Shown here: piece after piece, positions 12,561 through 25,321 of the stretch
How the letters are laid out: every line of letters starts with the position of its first letter
Numbering within the stretch: the stretch's first letter is position 1
Assembly (NCBI GenBank): GCA_023375675.1
Contig: JALQBC010000008.1
Coordinates: 62,001-126,000, forward strand
Source of the DNA: Cytospora piceicola
Taxonomy: Eukaryota; Ascomycota; Sordariomycetes; Diaporthales; Cytosporaceae
DNA length: 64,000 bases
Direction of reading: 5' to 3'
Position numbers and translations under genes: made by a program
Notes under the pieces: model-generated
Database searches by the model: none
What the model was told of the DNA's origin: nothing
The model's input: the letters and a program-made list of their open reading frames with translations, nothing else

Positions 12561-14979
12561 CTAAGTTGACACAACTTCCTCACTCTCTTCGAGAACCTCC
12601 TCCACAATCTCCTCAATGACCTGTTCTTGCTCACCATCGAGAGACTCATCCGCCATCTTGCGCTTGATCAGCTCCTCAGCCGGATCAAGAGGCAGACCAA
12701 GGTCTTCGCACTCCTCCACAACCTCCCTCTCGATGGAGTCACGGAAGTCAATCCACTCCTCCAGCATCTGTCGTCGCCGCTCGATGACCTCCTGGTTGGC
12801 GCCCGTGATACGTTGCGCGTCAAGCTCCTCGAATACTCTCGAGTACTCACGGAGGTTCTTGCGGATCGACTTCTGCTCTTCCTTGGTGAGCAAGGTGGCG
12901 GGGCGTGGCCGCCAGGACCATTGCTTGAACTTCTCGATGGGCTCCTCGCGGAGTAGTTCGCCCCTGAAGTCGTAGATATGGTATCCGTTCTCCATCTGCA
13001 AACATTTTTCGTCAGTACATAGGTATTATGGACATGGTCAAGGAGAGGCTTTGGTGTGGATAATAACTTACAGCATGCTTCCACGACGAAGCCCACGTCG
13101 CGACGTACCGACCGCTCGGGTCCCACTCGATATCCGTGACACCGTAGTGCTCCGCAGTGTTCATGAGCTGCAGGTTCGCGGTGAGATCCTTGTCAGACTC
13201 GGGCTTCTCACCCTCGAAGTCAACGTCAAAGAAGTCTAGGTCTGAGCTTTGCGTGTTGTGAACCGTAGCAACCACGACGAAGCGGCCCCTGGGAGACCAG
13301 TAGATGGCGTTGCTGTTCTTCTTCTCCAGTGTCCGCAGGTGCTTGAAGTTGCCAACGGCATTACCCTTGACCTTTTCGGGGCAGAAGAAGGCCACGGAAG
13401 TCTTGGGAGGCACAGCGGTGGCTCCTGGGGGCTCAGGCGCTGTGATAATCACAAAGCGGGCGCCCTTCGGCTCCCATGCGAAGTTGATGACAGTATCCTT
13501 GATGGTGTCCACGACCTCAACGGGCACACCCTTCTCATTTACCCGGAAAATCTCGAGCGTTGTGGCCTGTGACTTCTTGGACTTGGAATGTCTGTCGACC
13601 TTGACGCAGATATAAGCGGCATCTGACTGCCAATGCAGCTTTGCATCGGAGACGCTGAAGAGGTTCAAAGAGCGGATGACCTCCTTGGAGGGGATGGTCA
13701 TCAGGCCAACCTTGGCGGGGTTGCTGCCGATCTCAGGAGTCCAGTAGCAGAACAGCTGCTCGTAGGTCTTGATGCCGTCACGCTTGGGGGTGGCCGGCGC
13801 CCAGTCGAAGTCCATGACACCCTCGATCTTGATAGATGTCTTGTCCAAGAGACCCATGGAGGGCAGCGTGTAGACGGAGATGGATTGACCCTGAATCAAA
13901 CGAGCGACGTACTTGTCATCTGCGGACCACTTGAAGGCGGGCCACGGGAACTTCTTGGCCTTTCCGGTGGCATCCTCACCAGGCGTATCGACGTTGGCAA
14001 AGGAACGCAGGGGCTTGCCGGTGGCAATCTCCCAGACGATGTAGTTCTTGCCATCGTCATCACGGGTGAGCTGGGGGTGACCCTCATCGCCAATTGCGAT
14101 GGGACGGGCGGACCAGGTGACCAGGTAGTTCTCATTGGGTGAATAGTCAACCAGGTTGACAAAGGGGTGAGCGAATCTGCGCTGCCTGGTCCAACTTGGG
14201 CCTCCCCACAGCTGGACGCCGAGTGCGTGAATCGAGGTCAGGTAGGTACCCAGAGGAGACCACTGCACGAAGGTCTCTGTCCAGAATTGACGGTCAACGA
14301 TGTTCTCGGGCTGATCCTTGTCGTTGTTCCAGAAGACACCAACGGTCTCGCCTCGGAACATGGCAAACTGGTCACGTCCGCGGCCGGAAGGATCGGCCAA
14401 GAATCCTCGCAGGTGCTCCTTCTCTTGGAAAGACTCAATCTCGGGCTCGTGGTACTCCTCCTCGACTCTTCCTTCGCGTCCGTATCGCTCGACATCGGTC
14501 AGCTTGTTGACACGGAGGGTGTGCTTCTTGTCGAGGGCAACCAAGTCGAGTTGTCGGACGGCGGCAGCAGCCTCAGCGGCTGAAGAGTATTCGACGAAGG
14601 CGAATCTATAGGCAGTAGCCAGTCAGAATGGGAAGTGATTTTACTTCATCGCTCCCATGCCAGTCTGAGGGCATAGCAGCGAAGTGTGAAGCGGTGGCAT
14701 AACATACCTCAAGGACTTTCCGTTGTCGCCCATGGGCATGTAGATCTGGTCCTCGCGCGTCTTGCCAACCGAGGCCAGCTTCTTGAGCAGGAACTTGACC
14801 AGCTTGGGTTTTTGGTCCTCAGTAACCTCGGGCAGTCCATCGACAACAACGAAGTGGTCGTAACCACTATCGAGCTGGACCTCGTACTTCTCGCGAAGGT
14901 CGGAGACGTCGACCTCCTCCTCATCGTACTCGTCGTCGTCTAGGTCGGCCTCGCGCAAATGCTCGAAGGTGGACGCCAT
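12561..14979 (-). CDS. PRT1: Translation initiation factor eIF3 subunit b
   Basis: Three exons: 14708-14979, 13072-14605 and 12561-12995, with introns of 102 and 76 bp (GTATGT...CTATAG and GTAAGT...TTGCAG). The product is 746 residues, close to the usual fungal length. eIF3b is the scaffold of the eIF3 complex that loads Met-tRNAi and mRNA on the 40S ribosome in the cytosol. The order seen is an acidic N-terminus ([17 protein letters not shown]), an RRM (HFVVVDGLP ... [13 protein letters not shown], about residues 43-105, split by intron 1), a WD-type beta-propeller ([62 protein letters not shown]), and a charged C-terminal helix that in the family binds other subunits ([14 protein letters not shown], then a Glu-rich tail). 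It is divergent with CCT-beta across a 1 kb gap. The gene name is by family likeness to yeast Prt1. Confidence 0.97.
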
Positions 14980-15997
14980 ACTGGGCGATTGTTATATCTG
15001 ATGGTAGACTATTCGAAGTATTTGGTGATGTTCTTGTCCAATACTTGGAGCTGGTCTGCAGGTTCTGTCTTTCGGTGGTGGGTAGTGAGTGGGTGATGGG
15101 TGTGGGTGGAGTTTGCGCCCCGCGACGGAAGAAATGCTGGAGAAGGCGGACAAAGGAGGTCGGTCCTTTTCGGTGGGTTTAAGAGAGCGGGAAAAATGGC
15201 GCCTGGGAGGTCCGGTTTGGTTAGAAAATTCAGGACTCAAGTTGCCGATTGACGTTAAGTTTAAGCCCTGGATTTGGACTCGTGACAGAGGCTGGGAAGA
15301 AGACTGGACTGGGGAGTTAAACAAGGCACTCACTCAACTTTCAACTACACTCGATCTGTTGTCGCGAGAAGGCTGAATTTTTGCACTGATAGAGAATGTT
15401 TTCGCAGCTCAGGCGGGAGGTGGTCCAAGCTCGGTAGATTTCAGTGGGGGGGGGGAGGCACTTTTTGGGACCGGCGAAAGGAATTTCTCAGTCTCCGGGC
15501 GCCTGGCCAGTCCAGTGTTTAGGTACCTACCCAGCTACCTGTGTATACTAGCGGGGTGACTGGGATGTATGGTACCTGGCGGAAGTACCTAGAAACGTAT
15601 CCTTACCTCCGAAAAGCTGCCCAGGTGTCAAAGTGCCCAGCTGGTCACCGCCTGCCGGAACTGGGACCCCTGAAAAACGACCCCGCGAGCCCATTACTGT
15701 GGTACTGTACGGGTTACGGACGCGCTACCGTAAGCTGAACGGAAAAATCAGCTCGGCCGGCAGACAGCAAAAGTCAAGGTCAATCAACCTAAAGCGAAGC
15801 TTCCCTCCACTGTGTTGTGTTGACATCCCCCCCACGTCTGGAGCTTTGAAGAAGACACTTTCAACAACACTACTACTCCTTACTACTACCACCCTACTCA
15901 CGTAAGGTATCCAGTAGCTAGGACAACACCTCGACTTCCACCTCTTCCTCCTTTTCCATATATCCTCTCTCTTCCTTTTTCTTGTCTAAGAGTCAAT
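14980..15997. promoter_or_regulatory. Shared divergent promoter of eIF3b and CCT-beta
   Basis: A 1,018-bp gap between two divergently transcribed housekeeping genes. The CCT side ends in a strongly pyrimidine-rich leader (CTTCCACCTCTTCCTCC onwards, about 15928-15985), typical of highly expressed fungal genes. A 10-G run lies at about 15447-15456 and a CCTACCCAGCTACC tract at about 15526-15540. I see no clear TATA box close to either start. Confidence 0.6.
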
Positions 15998-17881
15998 ATG
16001 GTATGTCATGTCTTGCCATCCCTATTTCTCTTTCTCCTGCGACCTTGATATACTACAACGAGACATCGCCGACTGACTGGCTGACCGACCGCTATGTAGT
16101 CTTCCTTCAGCCCAACCCAGATCTTCGAGGAGGGTACCACCGAGGAGAAGGGTGAGAATGCCCGTCTCTCCGCGTTTGTTGGTGCCATCGCTGTTGGTGA
16201 CTTGGTCAAGAGTACTCTTGGTCCCAAAGGCATGGACAAGATCATGCAGTCTGCGTACGTATCACCACCACCACCACCACCACCATTCTTACTGCTATTC
16301 TTACTACTATACACTACTACACTACTACACTTCTCCCCTCGCTCCCAAGTCAGAGCCTGAACCTACCTCTCTAACCTTCACTTGCTCTTGCAGTTCCACC
16401 GGCGATATCATGGTCACAAATGACGGTGCGACCATCCTGAAATCCATAGCACTCGACAATGCCGCCGCAAAAGTCCTTGTGAACATCTCAAAAGTCCAGG
16501 ATGACGAAGTTGGTGACGGTACGACCTCCGTTTCCGTCCTTGCCGCCGAGTTGCTGCGAGAGGCCGAGAAGCTGGTCGACAAGAAGATCCACCCCCAGAC
16601 TATCATCGAGGGTTATCGGTTAGCTAGCCAGGCCGCCTTGAAGGCGCTGGAGGGCTCCGCCGTCGATCACAGCAAGAACCCCGAGGCATTCAGGAAGGAC
16701 CTGGTCGCCATAGCAAAGACAACCCTCAGCTCAAAGGTTCTGGCACAAGACCGAGACCACTTCGCAGAGCTGGCTACAGAGGCCGTCCTCCGACTCAAGG
16801 GCTCCTCCGACCTCAGCCATATCCAGATCATCAAGAAGGCCGGAGGCAAGCTTAGCGACTCGTATCTGGACGAGGGTTTCATTCTGGACAAGAAGATCGG
16901 CGTGAACCAGCCCAAGCGATTGGAAAAGGCCAAGATTCTTGTCGCAAACACCTCCATGGACACCGACAAGGTCAAGATCTTCGGCGCACGCGTCAAGGTC
17001 GGTTCCACATCCAAGCTCGCCGAGCTGGAGAAGGCAGAGAAGGATAAGATGAAGGCCAAGGTCGAGAAGATCAAGGCCCACGGCATCAACTGTTTCATCA
17101 ACAGACAACTCATCTACAACTGGCCCGAGCAATTGTTCACCGATGCCGGTATCATGTCCATCGAGCACGCCGACTTCGACGGTATCGAGCGGTTGGCACT
17201 GGTCACGGGCGGTGAGATCGCGTCTACCTTCGACCACCCCGATCAGGTTAAGCTGGGACAGTGCGACGTCATCGAGGAGGTTATCATCGGCGAGGACACC
17301 CTCATTAAGTTCTCCGGCGTGGCAGCCGGCCAGGCATGCACTATTGTCCTCCGCGGCGCAACAGGACAGCTCCTCGACGAGTCTGAGCGCAGTCTGCACG
17401 ACGCTCTTGCCGTCCTGTCTCAAACCGTCAAGGAACCGCGGACAACACTGGGCGGTGGCTGCGCAGAGATGCTGATGGCCAAGGCTGTTGAGGCTCAAGC
17501 AACACGTGTCGAGGGCAAGAAGCAGATGGCCGTGGCATCCTTTGCCATCGCTCTGCGCCAACTGCCAACTATCTTGGCTGACAACGCCGGTCTGGACTCT
17601 GGCGAGCTTGTCGCTCGTCTGCGCAAGGCCATCTACGACGGCATGACGACGTACGGCCTGGACCTGATGACCCCTGGTGGTGGTATCGCCGACATGCGGG
17701 ATCTGGGTGTTATTGAGAGTTACAAGTTGAAGAAGGCGGTGGTGTCCTCTGCAAGTGAGGCTGCTGAGGTCAGTACCACATTCTTATCCCTACAGCGTGC
17801 GTGCTAACATTTTTCATACAGCTGCTACTCCGTGTCGATAACATCATCAGAGCGGCGCCTAGGAGACGTGAGAGGCAGTGA
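15998..17881 (+). CDS. CCT2: T-complex chaperonin CCT subunit beta
   Basis: Four exons: 15998-16000 (only the ATG), 16100-16254, 16394-17768 and 17822-17881. The introns have GTATGT, GTACGT and GTCAGT donors. The spliced protein is 530 residues, the usual size for CCT-beta. It starts [24 protein letters not shown] and ends [19 protein letters not shown], both characteristic of the beta subunit. Group II chaperonin motifs are present: [25 protein letters not shown] and the C-terminal GGGIADM. CCT/TRiC folds actin, tubulin and WD-repeat proteins in the cytosol using ATP. Intron 2 carries a CAC run and TAC-type repeats (16261-16330). The single-codon first exon is unusual but gives the expected N-terminus. 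Confidence 0.97.
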
Positions 17882-17949
17882 TTGATCTGATGAAGGAGGG
17901 AGGCCTTATAGATGCGAAGAATCCTCAACGACTGTACTATACCCGATAG

Positions 17950-19260
17950 AGCCACGAACAGTCAGCCGTGTAATGAAAAGACAATGGCAAAAAAACCACA
18001 TTACTCGATATGCCAGTTGAAGCAGTGTTCGGTTCTATAGACTGTACTTTTTGTCGAGCATATCCCTGTCGCCTGGGAGAAACAGCCCGACTACAGTGAA
18101 ACGATGGGGAGGAGCGCGTGGTATCTGCCCGCAATTCCTGGGTAGACTTGTTTTGAGTCGACGAAGGTGATGGCCTTGTCCATCTCGTCGTTCCTCTACA
18201 TGCCGAGAACACAATCGGTTCAATTTTCAGGATGCTTGCTCTTCCTCTTGCTTATTCGATTCCTGTCCACGCATATCTCCATCTTGAACTTACTTCGATA
18301 CCGAATGGAGTAACAGTGATGACGAGAGGCTTCTCATATAACGGTAGAAATCCGCTGCAATGACTCTTTTTGGGATTCAAGGTGTCAAATGCGGCCCTCG
18401 GCATTCTTGCGTCAATGGCTAACTTGATTGTGTACTCGAGTACATGCCTCATTATGTAGCCTGAGTAATTTCTACAATGCCACAGCAAGGGGGCTGGCTA
18501 TACCAATTGACACCCATAACAAGCTGACAGGTCCAGGGTTGATCCGCCGTTGATCTGTATGAATTCACCTTTCCATGTGAAGTTTGCGATTCGAAAGAAC
18601 CTCGGGATACTTCTTCTTTTCGTCCGAGGGGAAGCACACGTCTGAAAGGAGATGACATCGGGAGTCAAGGTATCTGGACCTTAGGTCCTCACTGCGAGAA
18701 CACGGTGAGGACACCATGAACCTCTTACCAACTTCCCGGGAAAACTCAAGCCCCATGGATCCAGGCTTGTGTTGAAAACACTGCCAGGCAACATGCTAGA
18801 GAAACGTTCCTTCAGGACAGCCGTGACGAAGTCGCGGGAAACGTGACCTGTACTGCATTTGCTCGCCCGCGTCCTATCACCGATCAGCAGCCTCATCATA
18901 CCCGAACCCATCCCATGTAGGTAGTCACCACACCTCTGACGTGGGCCACTGCAGCGCAATGGACACAGGGCTACAGTAAAGATACTGTACCTTGAAGAAT
19001 ACGGAAGTCTGAGAGAGGTTTTGGAAACCATGATGGTCCAGTACAAATTCCGCGCAACGTGTTTCTTGCCCCCTCCGCTCTACCCCTAGATCAACGACAG
19101 CACCATAATTCAAGGTTCTGGTTGCGTCTGATAATTTGGCCTTGTAATTAAAAATGTACAAGGTTACGTTGAAATCTGAGTACGTCCAGAAGGAGGAAGC
19201 CTTTGATGAAACCAAGTCGATGCTGCCGCTCACATCACCCGGTGAGTTCCGCATTTCGGA
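17950..19260 (-). pseudogene. Unrecognised decayed coding region
   Basis: Several coding-like stretches lie one after another on the minus strand but in shifting frames with stops between them. They include a frame of about 109 codons at 18925-19254, a 78-codon frame at 18252-18488 (YIMRHVLEYTIKLAID, then EKPLVITVTPFGIEVSS) and a short one around 18100-18200 (DKAITFVDSKQVYPGIAG). The protein-like composition and common strand suggest one degraded gene, but I do not recognise the family. It may also be two unrelated relics or chance. Confidence 0.3.
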
Positions 19261-19689
19261 TTTGATATTGGCTTCCTTGCAACATCACATACAGCACCAG
19301 AGAAACCACCAACGAGCATGAACCGTCATGTAACCTAAGTGCCGACGATGGTCCGCAATCCGTCTTTGGGGATACAACTGACAGAGTCATCGCCTATTTT
19401 GTTGCGTGAGGGGTTGGGTAAAGAGAAGCCCATCCGGTTGGAAACATCTTCGTTGCAAAGATAGTTGCAGACCAGTTGAATGGCATTGTCACGCATGTCC
19501 TTGGTCTAGGAACATGATTCAGAGAACAAGAAGACGTGTTCGGCGCGAAAAGACTTCTACATGTGTCAGGCCATGTACAACTCGCGGGGGGGGGGGGAGG
19601 TATGATGTGTGCCTCGAGAGCCCTCAGCATATTCGCTCTGACACCAGTTACCTGCTGTCATCATCCGACCCTTCACCCCTTCTTCTCCC

Positions 19690-20560
19690 TTAATCCAGAT
19701 GCTGCTTGACCACGATAAACTCCAGGTCATAACGCCGCTTGAATATTCGGCCCATTTTATCCTTAAAATTGATCTCGTGGCCACCATTGACGTGGAGCAC
19801 TGTGCAGAATTCCCATTATTCCGGGTACCATCCAGAATGCTCCCAGTCCAGAATACCAGTGACCTTGCGAGGACGCGTTGGTGAGACCAAAAGGTTGAAA
19901 AGGTTCAGATCAGCATGAGCGAAGCGAATCGAGTAGTCCCCAGAAAAGTGAAACTGGAAGGGATCGGAGGACCAGTAAGCAACATGCTATTGATTTCTTG
20001 AACCGATGAGAAGGGACCTAGCTTCTGTGGCTCGGTGTTGAAGGCCCTTTCTTGGACCTTAGCACCAGATACCGAGCCTGTATTGATGATTCAGAAATCG
20101 TGACTTACTAAGTCCTTATTGCAAGCTTCTTTTTACCAATGAGACGAGTCGAGTGGTCCTGCTTCAAGCGTTCCAACGAAGCAATGGCACTGCGCAGGCT
20201 GTGACAGATAGACTGCTTGACTGCTCAAGACAGGAATATCCAAGCGTCGACCAAACGGACTCCCGGCATAAGACTCATATAAATGAAGTTCTTGCCATCA
20301 CGAACCCTCCATCCGAACACCTCCAGAACAGGAACCTGACCACCAGGGAACGCCTTCCGTATTGCTCGCATGGCCATCCAGATGGACTTCTTCGGAGTCA
20401 CCATACTTGACCACGAGTTCAGATCTTCCAGATCTTTCGAAGACCGTGATGTAGGATGACTCCGCATCATGCCTTGCCAGAACTTGGGATGGTGAGGGAA
20501 ACTGCGTGACTCTTCAGGTGAGGCAGTGGTGAACAACGATGTCTTATGGAAATCAACCAC
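19690..20560 (-). pseudogene. Broken APH-family (aminoglycoside phosphotransferase-like) kinase
   Basis: Fragments of a fungal APH-fold kinase lie in order on the minus strand. First is SELVVKYGDSEEVHLD in one frame, followed by a shift into MRAIRKAFPGGQVPVLEVFGW and KNFIYMSLMPGV. Then comes SLRSAIASLERLKQD behind an in-frame stop. Last is the catalytic and metal-binding region RFAHADLNLFNLLVS...VTGILDWEHSGWYPE, where a TAA replaces the Tyr usually found after YPE. The HADLN and DWE motifs are the Brenner-type catalytic loop and metal site of the family. At least one frameshift and two stops make it non-functional. Such genes are common, rapidly duplicated and lost in Sordariomycetes. Confidence 0.75.
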
Positions 20561-21829
20561 AATACCGAATGATGCCGCAGGCGGGGAGATTTGAAGTACA
20601 ATCTCTGGCCCATTCTGTCTGTCATGATGGTTCCGCTGATAGTCGAAGTATGAGGAAGGACAGCTTCCTGAAGGGGGTGGAAATGACCGTTAACACCTTC
20701 CTGTATAATTTTTCAGGGGGGCTCCTTGTATCTGATCAAAACATAACTATGAATCGGTTCTGGGGTAAACAGGCCCATAGCAAAGCTTGCTATACAGTTA
20801 CATGCTCAACAAGTGGCCATCCACACACATGCCAGGTTGCTTGGTGCAGGGGAAACTGACCCCATAGGGGCAGGTAGTCAGCGTACATATATCCTGTCGT
20901 CAATATTCGGACTGGGCAAGAAGTTTCGAATGTATAATGCTATGTCCGAGAGAAGTTACACATCTTCAAGTGTCCTTCAATTATTCGATGGCCAGCCACA
21001 CCGAGTGATACATGGATACACTGGAATCGCTCTCTACCAAACGGTAAGTCAAGCCTGCACTTATTTCTGCCCTGGATAGGTACATAATCACCAATCATCA
21101 ATCAAACACGGAGTCATCATTCTAGTACCATTCTTCCGAGTCCGGTAACAATACGGGTGTGGATCTATCCTGCTCGGCTGATGTGACCAACAAGCCCTTC
21201 ATACGACCATCGAAGAAGAACTGTAAGAAGCCAAAGTCAAATCCATCTATCGAGACTAAGCTATAATAAGGCGTCTTTCCGCCCGGACGCCTTCATTTTA
21301 GGAGGCTGCTCACTGCAGAGAACTCCATTCCAATACCCGCTACTATTTCAATGTTGGAAAGTGAGCATAAACACGGAAAACCTTGTGTCCTGATGAAATT
21401 ACCAGTTTATTACTTGAAGACCTCCAGTCAACGAGACATCGAAAGTATGAATCTACGCCAGCTAAATTACCTTGGAAAGCTTATGCTTCACTACATGTGT
21501 ACGGGTCTCAGTCAAGTGCAAATTATATCATATTTGCTCAAAACTGTGTTCGTTGTGGTTGTTTCTACTTACCTCTTCGAACACCGTGACAATTTACTGG
21601 CGTGGATCAGACGGACAGCAAGGTTGGACCAGGGGTTAACCCTTACTCACCTACTTGATCAAGTACTTAGTAAGTGAGTATGGTGGAGTAAGCTCGACTC
21701 AAGTAACCTCCGCTCCCGCACCGCACGGCTTGGCTTGGGACAACTTGATATCTTCCGTCGTTCCGCTCTTTCAAAGTTTCACCATCGATTTTCTCACTAT
21801 GTCCCCATTCATCCCTTTCGACTCCTGAG
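20561..21829. other. Intergenic, upstream of the Zn2Cys6 regulator
   Basis: No supported gene. Short frames at 20813-21079 and 21351-21677 lack motifs and overlap others. Two near-identical words (CTTACTCACCTACTTG and TACTTAGTAAGTGAG) lie at about 21639-21677. The promoter of the downstream regulator is expected here. Confidence 0.5.
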
Positions 21830-24529
21830 ATGGATACCGCCCAAACCCCCACTGCGTCTACCGATCAGACAACTTCTGCAGAACCTCAGTATATTCGATC
21901 ACGTGTACAGAGTGCTTGCGATGGGTGTAAAGCGAGGAAAGGTGAACACACCCTTCTGCCCTTTTGCCATTGGTCTCGCCTCCACCCATGCATGTGTTGC
22001 ATCCATCCATGGATGCTGCATGTACGGTGTCTAGTCACCATGGCCATTTTCTACCTTAGGATCATTTTTACTTCATGATGTCTTTCTTCTGCCTCTGTCC
22101 CCTTAGCCTCTCCTAATCTACCTGGGTCACCATCCCGGTATCTCACTTGCTTGTTACCCTGTATTCGATGAACTAATGGCCCAGGTTGTTAGTAAAATGC
22201 GACGGCAAACTTCCATGCAGCTACTGTACTCGGCGCCAACGCCCTCACTCCTGTAAATACTCGCCTCCACAACAACGCCGGCGCCCGAGAACACGGACAC
22301 AGCCCAAGACGCCTAGTCTACACTCACCTTCGGTTTCCAACAACGAGACCAGACAAAATCAGAGTCACAGCCAAGGGACGCCTCATACTAGAGACTTCGA
22401 ACACTCTAGTATTACAGCTGCCACGGACAACTTCGTCCTTCCGCCGCAGTCGGTGAAACCGGGTTCTGTGGCTATCCAGCCATCCCATCGGAGGAGCAGT
22501 GACGCCACAGCAACGGACGACCATGAAGAGGCCGAGGTTCCCCGTGAGGCGCGACTCCTCTGTGATGCTCAGGGGAAGCTGATCTTCATCGGCGACTGCG
22601 CGCCTCTATCCTTCTTCCAGACCGTCCGACAGCTTGTCACCTCCCGGGTGGACCAAAATGCCTTCGCTCCCCAAACGAGCCGGTACTCGGTACTTGAGAA
22701 CGCCGTCACCAAGTCATCGTTCTTGTCAGGCGCCTCCACGCCCCCGGAAGTGAAGACTGAAGATCTGCATTCTATCGTGTCAACGTATTTCTCCGTTACG
22801 TCTGGCATGGCCGATCTCTTCGTCAGCGAGTCACGCTTGCTGGAGGATATCACCTTATGGGCGTCCAACAACCAGGCTGGCCATCGTATTGACGACGTGT
22901 CTTCTGCGGTGAACTACCTGGTCATTGCCATCGGCATGCAGCAGAAGAACGAGGAGACAGCACAGCTGTACTTTGAGTATGCACGCGACCAGGCCTTGGC
23001 CAACCTCAACGGGAATCTAGGCGTAGATACGGTGCAAGCATTTGTCCTTGTTACTCTGTATATGTTGTGCGCGTGCCAGATAAACGGAGCATTCTTACTC
23101 TTCGGCATTGCCGTTCGCGCAGCATATTCGATCGGTTTGCATCGAACAGAAGTCAATAGCCGCTTCGGTCCGGAAACCCATCGCCAGAGGGACAGATTAT
23201 GGAAGAGCCTTCGCATCGTCGATCTGTTCCTCAGTACTTCGATGGGAAGGCCGCCTAGCACAAGTGACGTCGACTGCACAGTGTGCTATCGCCAGGTTGA
23301 CGACGACGGCCACGAGGTTCTTGATATCCTCAACGCGTCGGTACAGATATTCCTCATCATTGAGGGCCTTGTAGTGGAGGTGTATTCGAGACGCAAGATC
23401 TCTCTGCAACTGACTGAGGGGATATCTCGGCAACTCAGGGACTTCTCGGGGAGGTGGCTGCATCAATTGAAGAGTGTGGTATCTTCGCCGAACACAGAAG
23501 ATCCGGCCGAGGTGAACGGCGCCTGCCAAGTCCTAGCGTCGTATTATTACGCTGTCATGCTGGTTTCGAGACCGTTCCTGATGTATGAATTATACAGGCG
23601 GCTGTCTCCTGAGACTTCCACTGTATACGGAAGAGCAGGGTTGATGTCAGGGAAGTCGAAGCTGGCTGACGCCTGCATAGACGCCGCCAGTCTGATGGTC
23701 GACCAGATCCTGGACCTGATCGAAAAGGGGTTTGTACCCGGGAGGCGACCGGTCCTTGTGTAAGTGTATCCGCATTCATCTCCCAGCACCCGTCCTTCTC
23801 TTACCAAGCCTGCAATGCCCAAACGACATCCCTGCCCCTGGCAAGCTTCTGCCCATGACCTCCAACGCAAATCCAGATACCATCATGTCGCTCCTTGTTA
23901 TATGCTCAGAGCTAACCAGTTGTTTCTGTAGATCATGGCTCTTTGCTGGCTCGCTTGTGCTTGGCGCCGGTCTTCTTGGAGGCTTTGGTCGTATCCTCGA
24001 GAGATACGCACGAATGTCTGTGACGGCGCTCGACCGGTTTGCCAAGCTTGATGCACACGCGGCGCAATACTCCATGATTTCAAACTCACTTCTCACCACA
24101 GCAGTCGAATTTCTCGACAAGAAAGATTCACAAGAAAGGCTACAGAGAACAGAGAGTTCCGCACAGCTATTCGGGCTGATACCGCACGAGCACCGAGATT
24201 CTGACTCTATGAGCAGTCGAAGGTCACCACAGCTTTCCCACAGGGCCGTAGCAAGCCCTATGAGAACAGGAAACCGGGAGAGAGAAGGCTACGCTGACTC
24301 GCCTATGGCCCATAACAACCACCCCCCTAGCTTCAGCATGGAGTCCCCGTTCTTTGCAGACTTGGACCCTGCATTTCTGTCGATGTCGAGCACTCTACCA
24401 CGGACTCCAGATCTATCTGCACTTAGCGGCGCCTTTGAAGGGGACGACTCGAGCTTTGGAGGGTTAAATCTATTTCCCCTCCTGGACACGGGTGGTGGCG
24501 GGCATATCGACTTAGCACACTACCTTTGA
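21830..24529 (+). CDS. Zn2Cys6 fungal transcription factor
   Basis: Three exons: 21830-21941, 22193-23759 and 23932-24529, giving 758 residues. The 251-bp first intron splits the zinc cluster. Once joined it reads CDGCKARKVKCDGKLPCSYCTRRQRPHSC, the C-x2-C-x6-C-x5-C-x2-C-x8-C pattern of a binuclear zinc cluster at about residues 30-58, followed by a basic linker. The middle holds the fungal-specific 'MHR' domain (FLLFGIAVRAAYSIGLHR, LWKSLRIVDLFLSTSMGRPP). The second intron (172 bp) has a CTAAC branch point, and its acceptor continues the frame as VSWLFAGSLVLG. The tail is acidic and Ser/Phe-rich. Proteins of this type bind CGG-containing promoters in the nucleus. Its neighbours are a dead kinase and, 1.8 kb downstream, a C2H2 regulator. 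The target is unknown. Confidence 0.93.
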
Positions 24530-25320
24530 CAGCACCAATTCTAAAACATACATGCTCGCTCCCAAAGTCGCAAACCATGCTCACGTGGCTCACATGCCCT
24601 ACATATGTACTGGCCAATGTATGCATTTCAACCACAACGTCGGCCCGGAATCCTGTTCTGGAAATCAGACACTCCCTCGAATCAACATCCTGTACTGCGG
24701 ATTTTTTTCCCCATTTTGTTTACATCTTTCAACAGCGTTCGAACCTGGCCAGCCAGTCGCATGTTTTGAATACTCCTTGTCTTGCTATCTATGAGAAAGT
24801 AACTCTTCACTCTCAGCCTGACTCGGCTCATAACGAATAGCAGAGGGCATGAAGCCATGAATGCTGTTAGGTTCCCTCAAGCGTCTCTTCATGTTTATAG
24901 TGAGGTCAAGAGGTCCGGTTGTCATCGACGTGGTTCAGGGGGAAAAAGGCTTAACATTTGGCAACCGAAGTCTTATGTCAGCAGCATCCGAAGTTCCGAA
25001 AGCTGACAGCTCCGTCTATCCGACGACATCATTCTCCAGATGTACTCACTGATGTATCAAGTGCTCCTGCTACGTCCCCGAAGCATATTTATCTATGTAC
25101 TTCCGGCCACACATGCCATCGACGTCAAGACTGACTACCGGGGAGATACTTGATGTCTCCAGATGCCCAGCATATTCTCAATCTTGTGAACCCATATCGT
25201 AATCAAGGATTCAAGGGCTGTAATAGTTTCCGCCCTCTGCCACCCACATGTGCAGACAGATGCTTTCTGGACACCCTGGGGAAATACCATATCAGCTGAC
25301 AGGGAGAAGTGGCGGGGGAG
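24530..25320. other. Intergenic between the two regulators, before the minisatellite
   Basis: The 3' flank of the Zn2Cys6 gene. No coding frame with motifs is visible. Confidence 0.5.
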
Positions 25321-25321
25321 T

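Noticed and set aside
16731..17561. 276-codon minus-strand ORF
   Set aside because: Antisense shadow of the CCT-beta exon.
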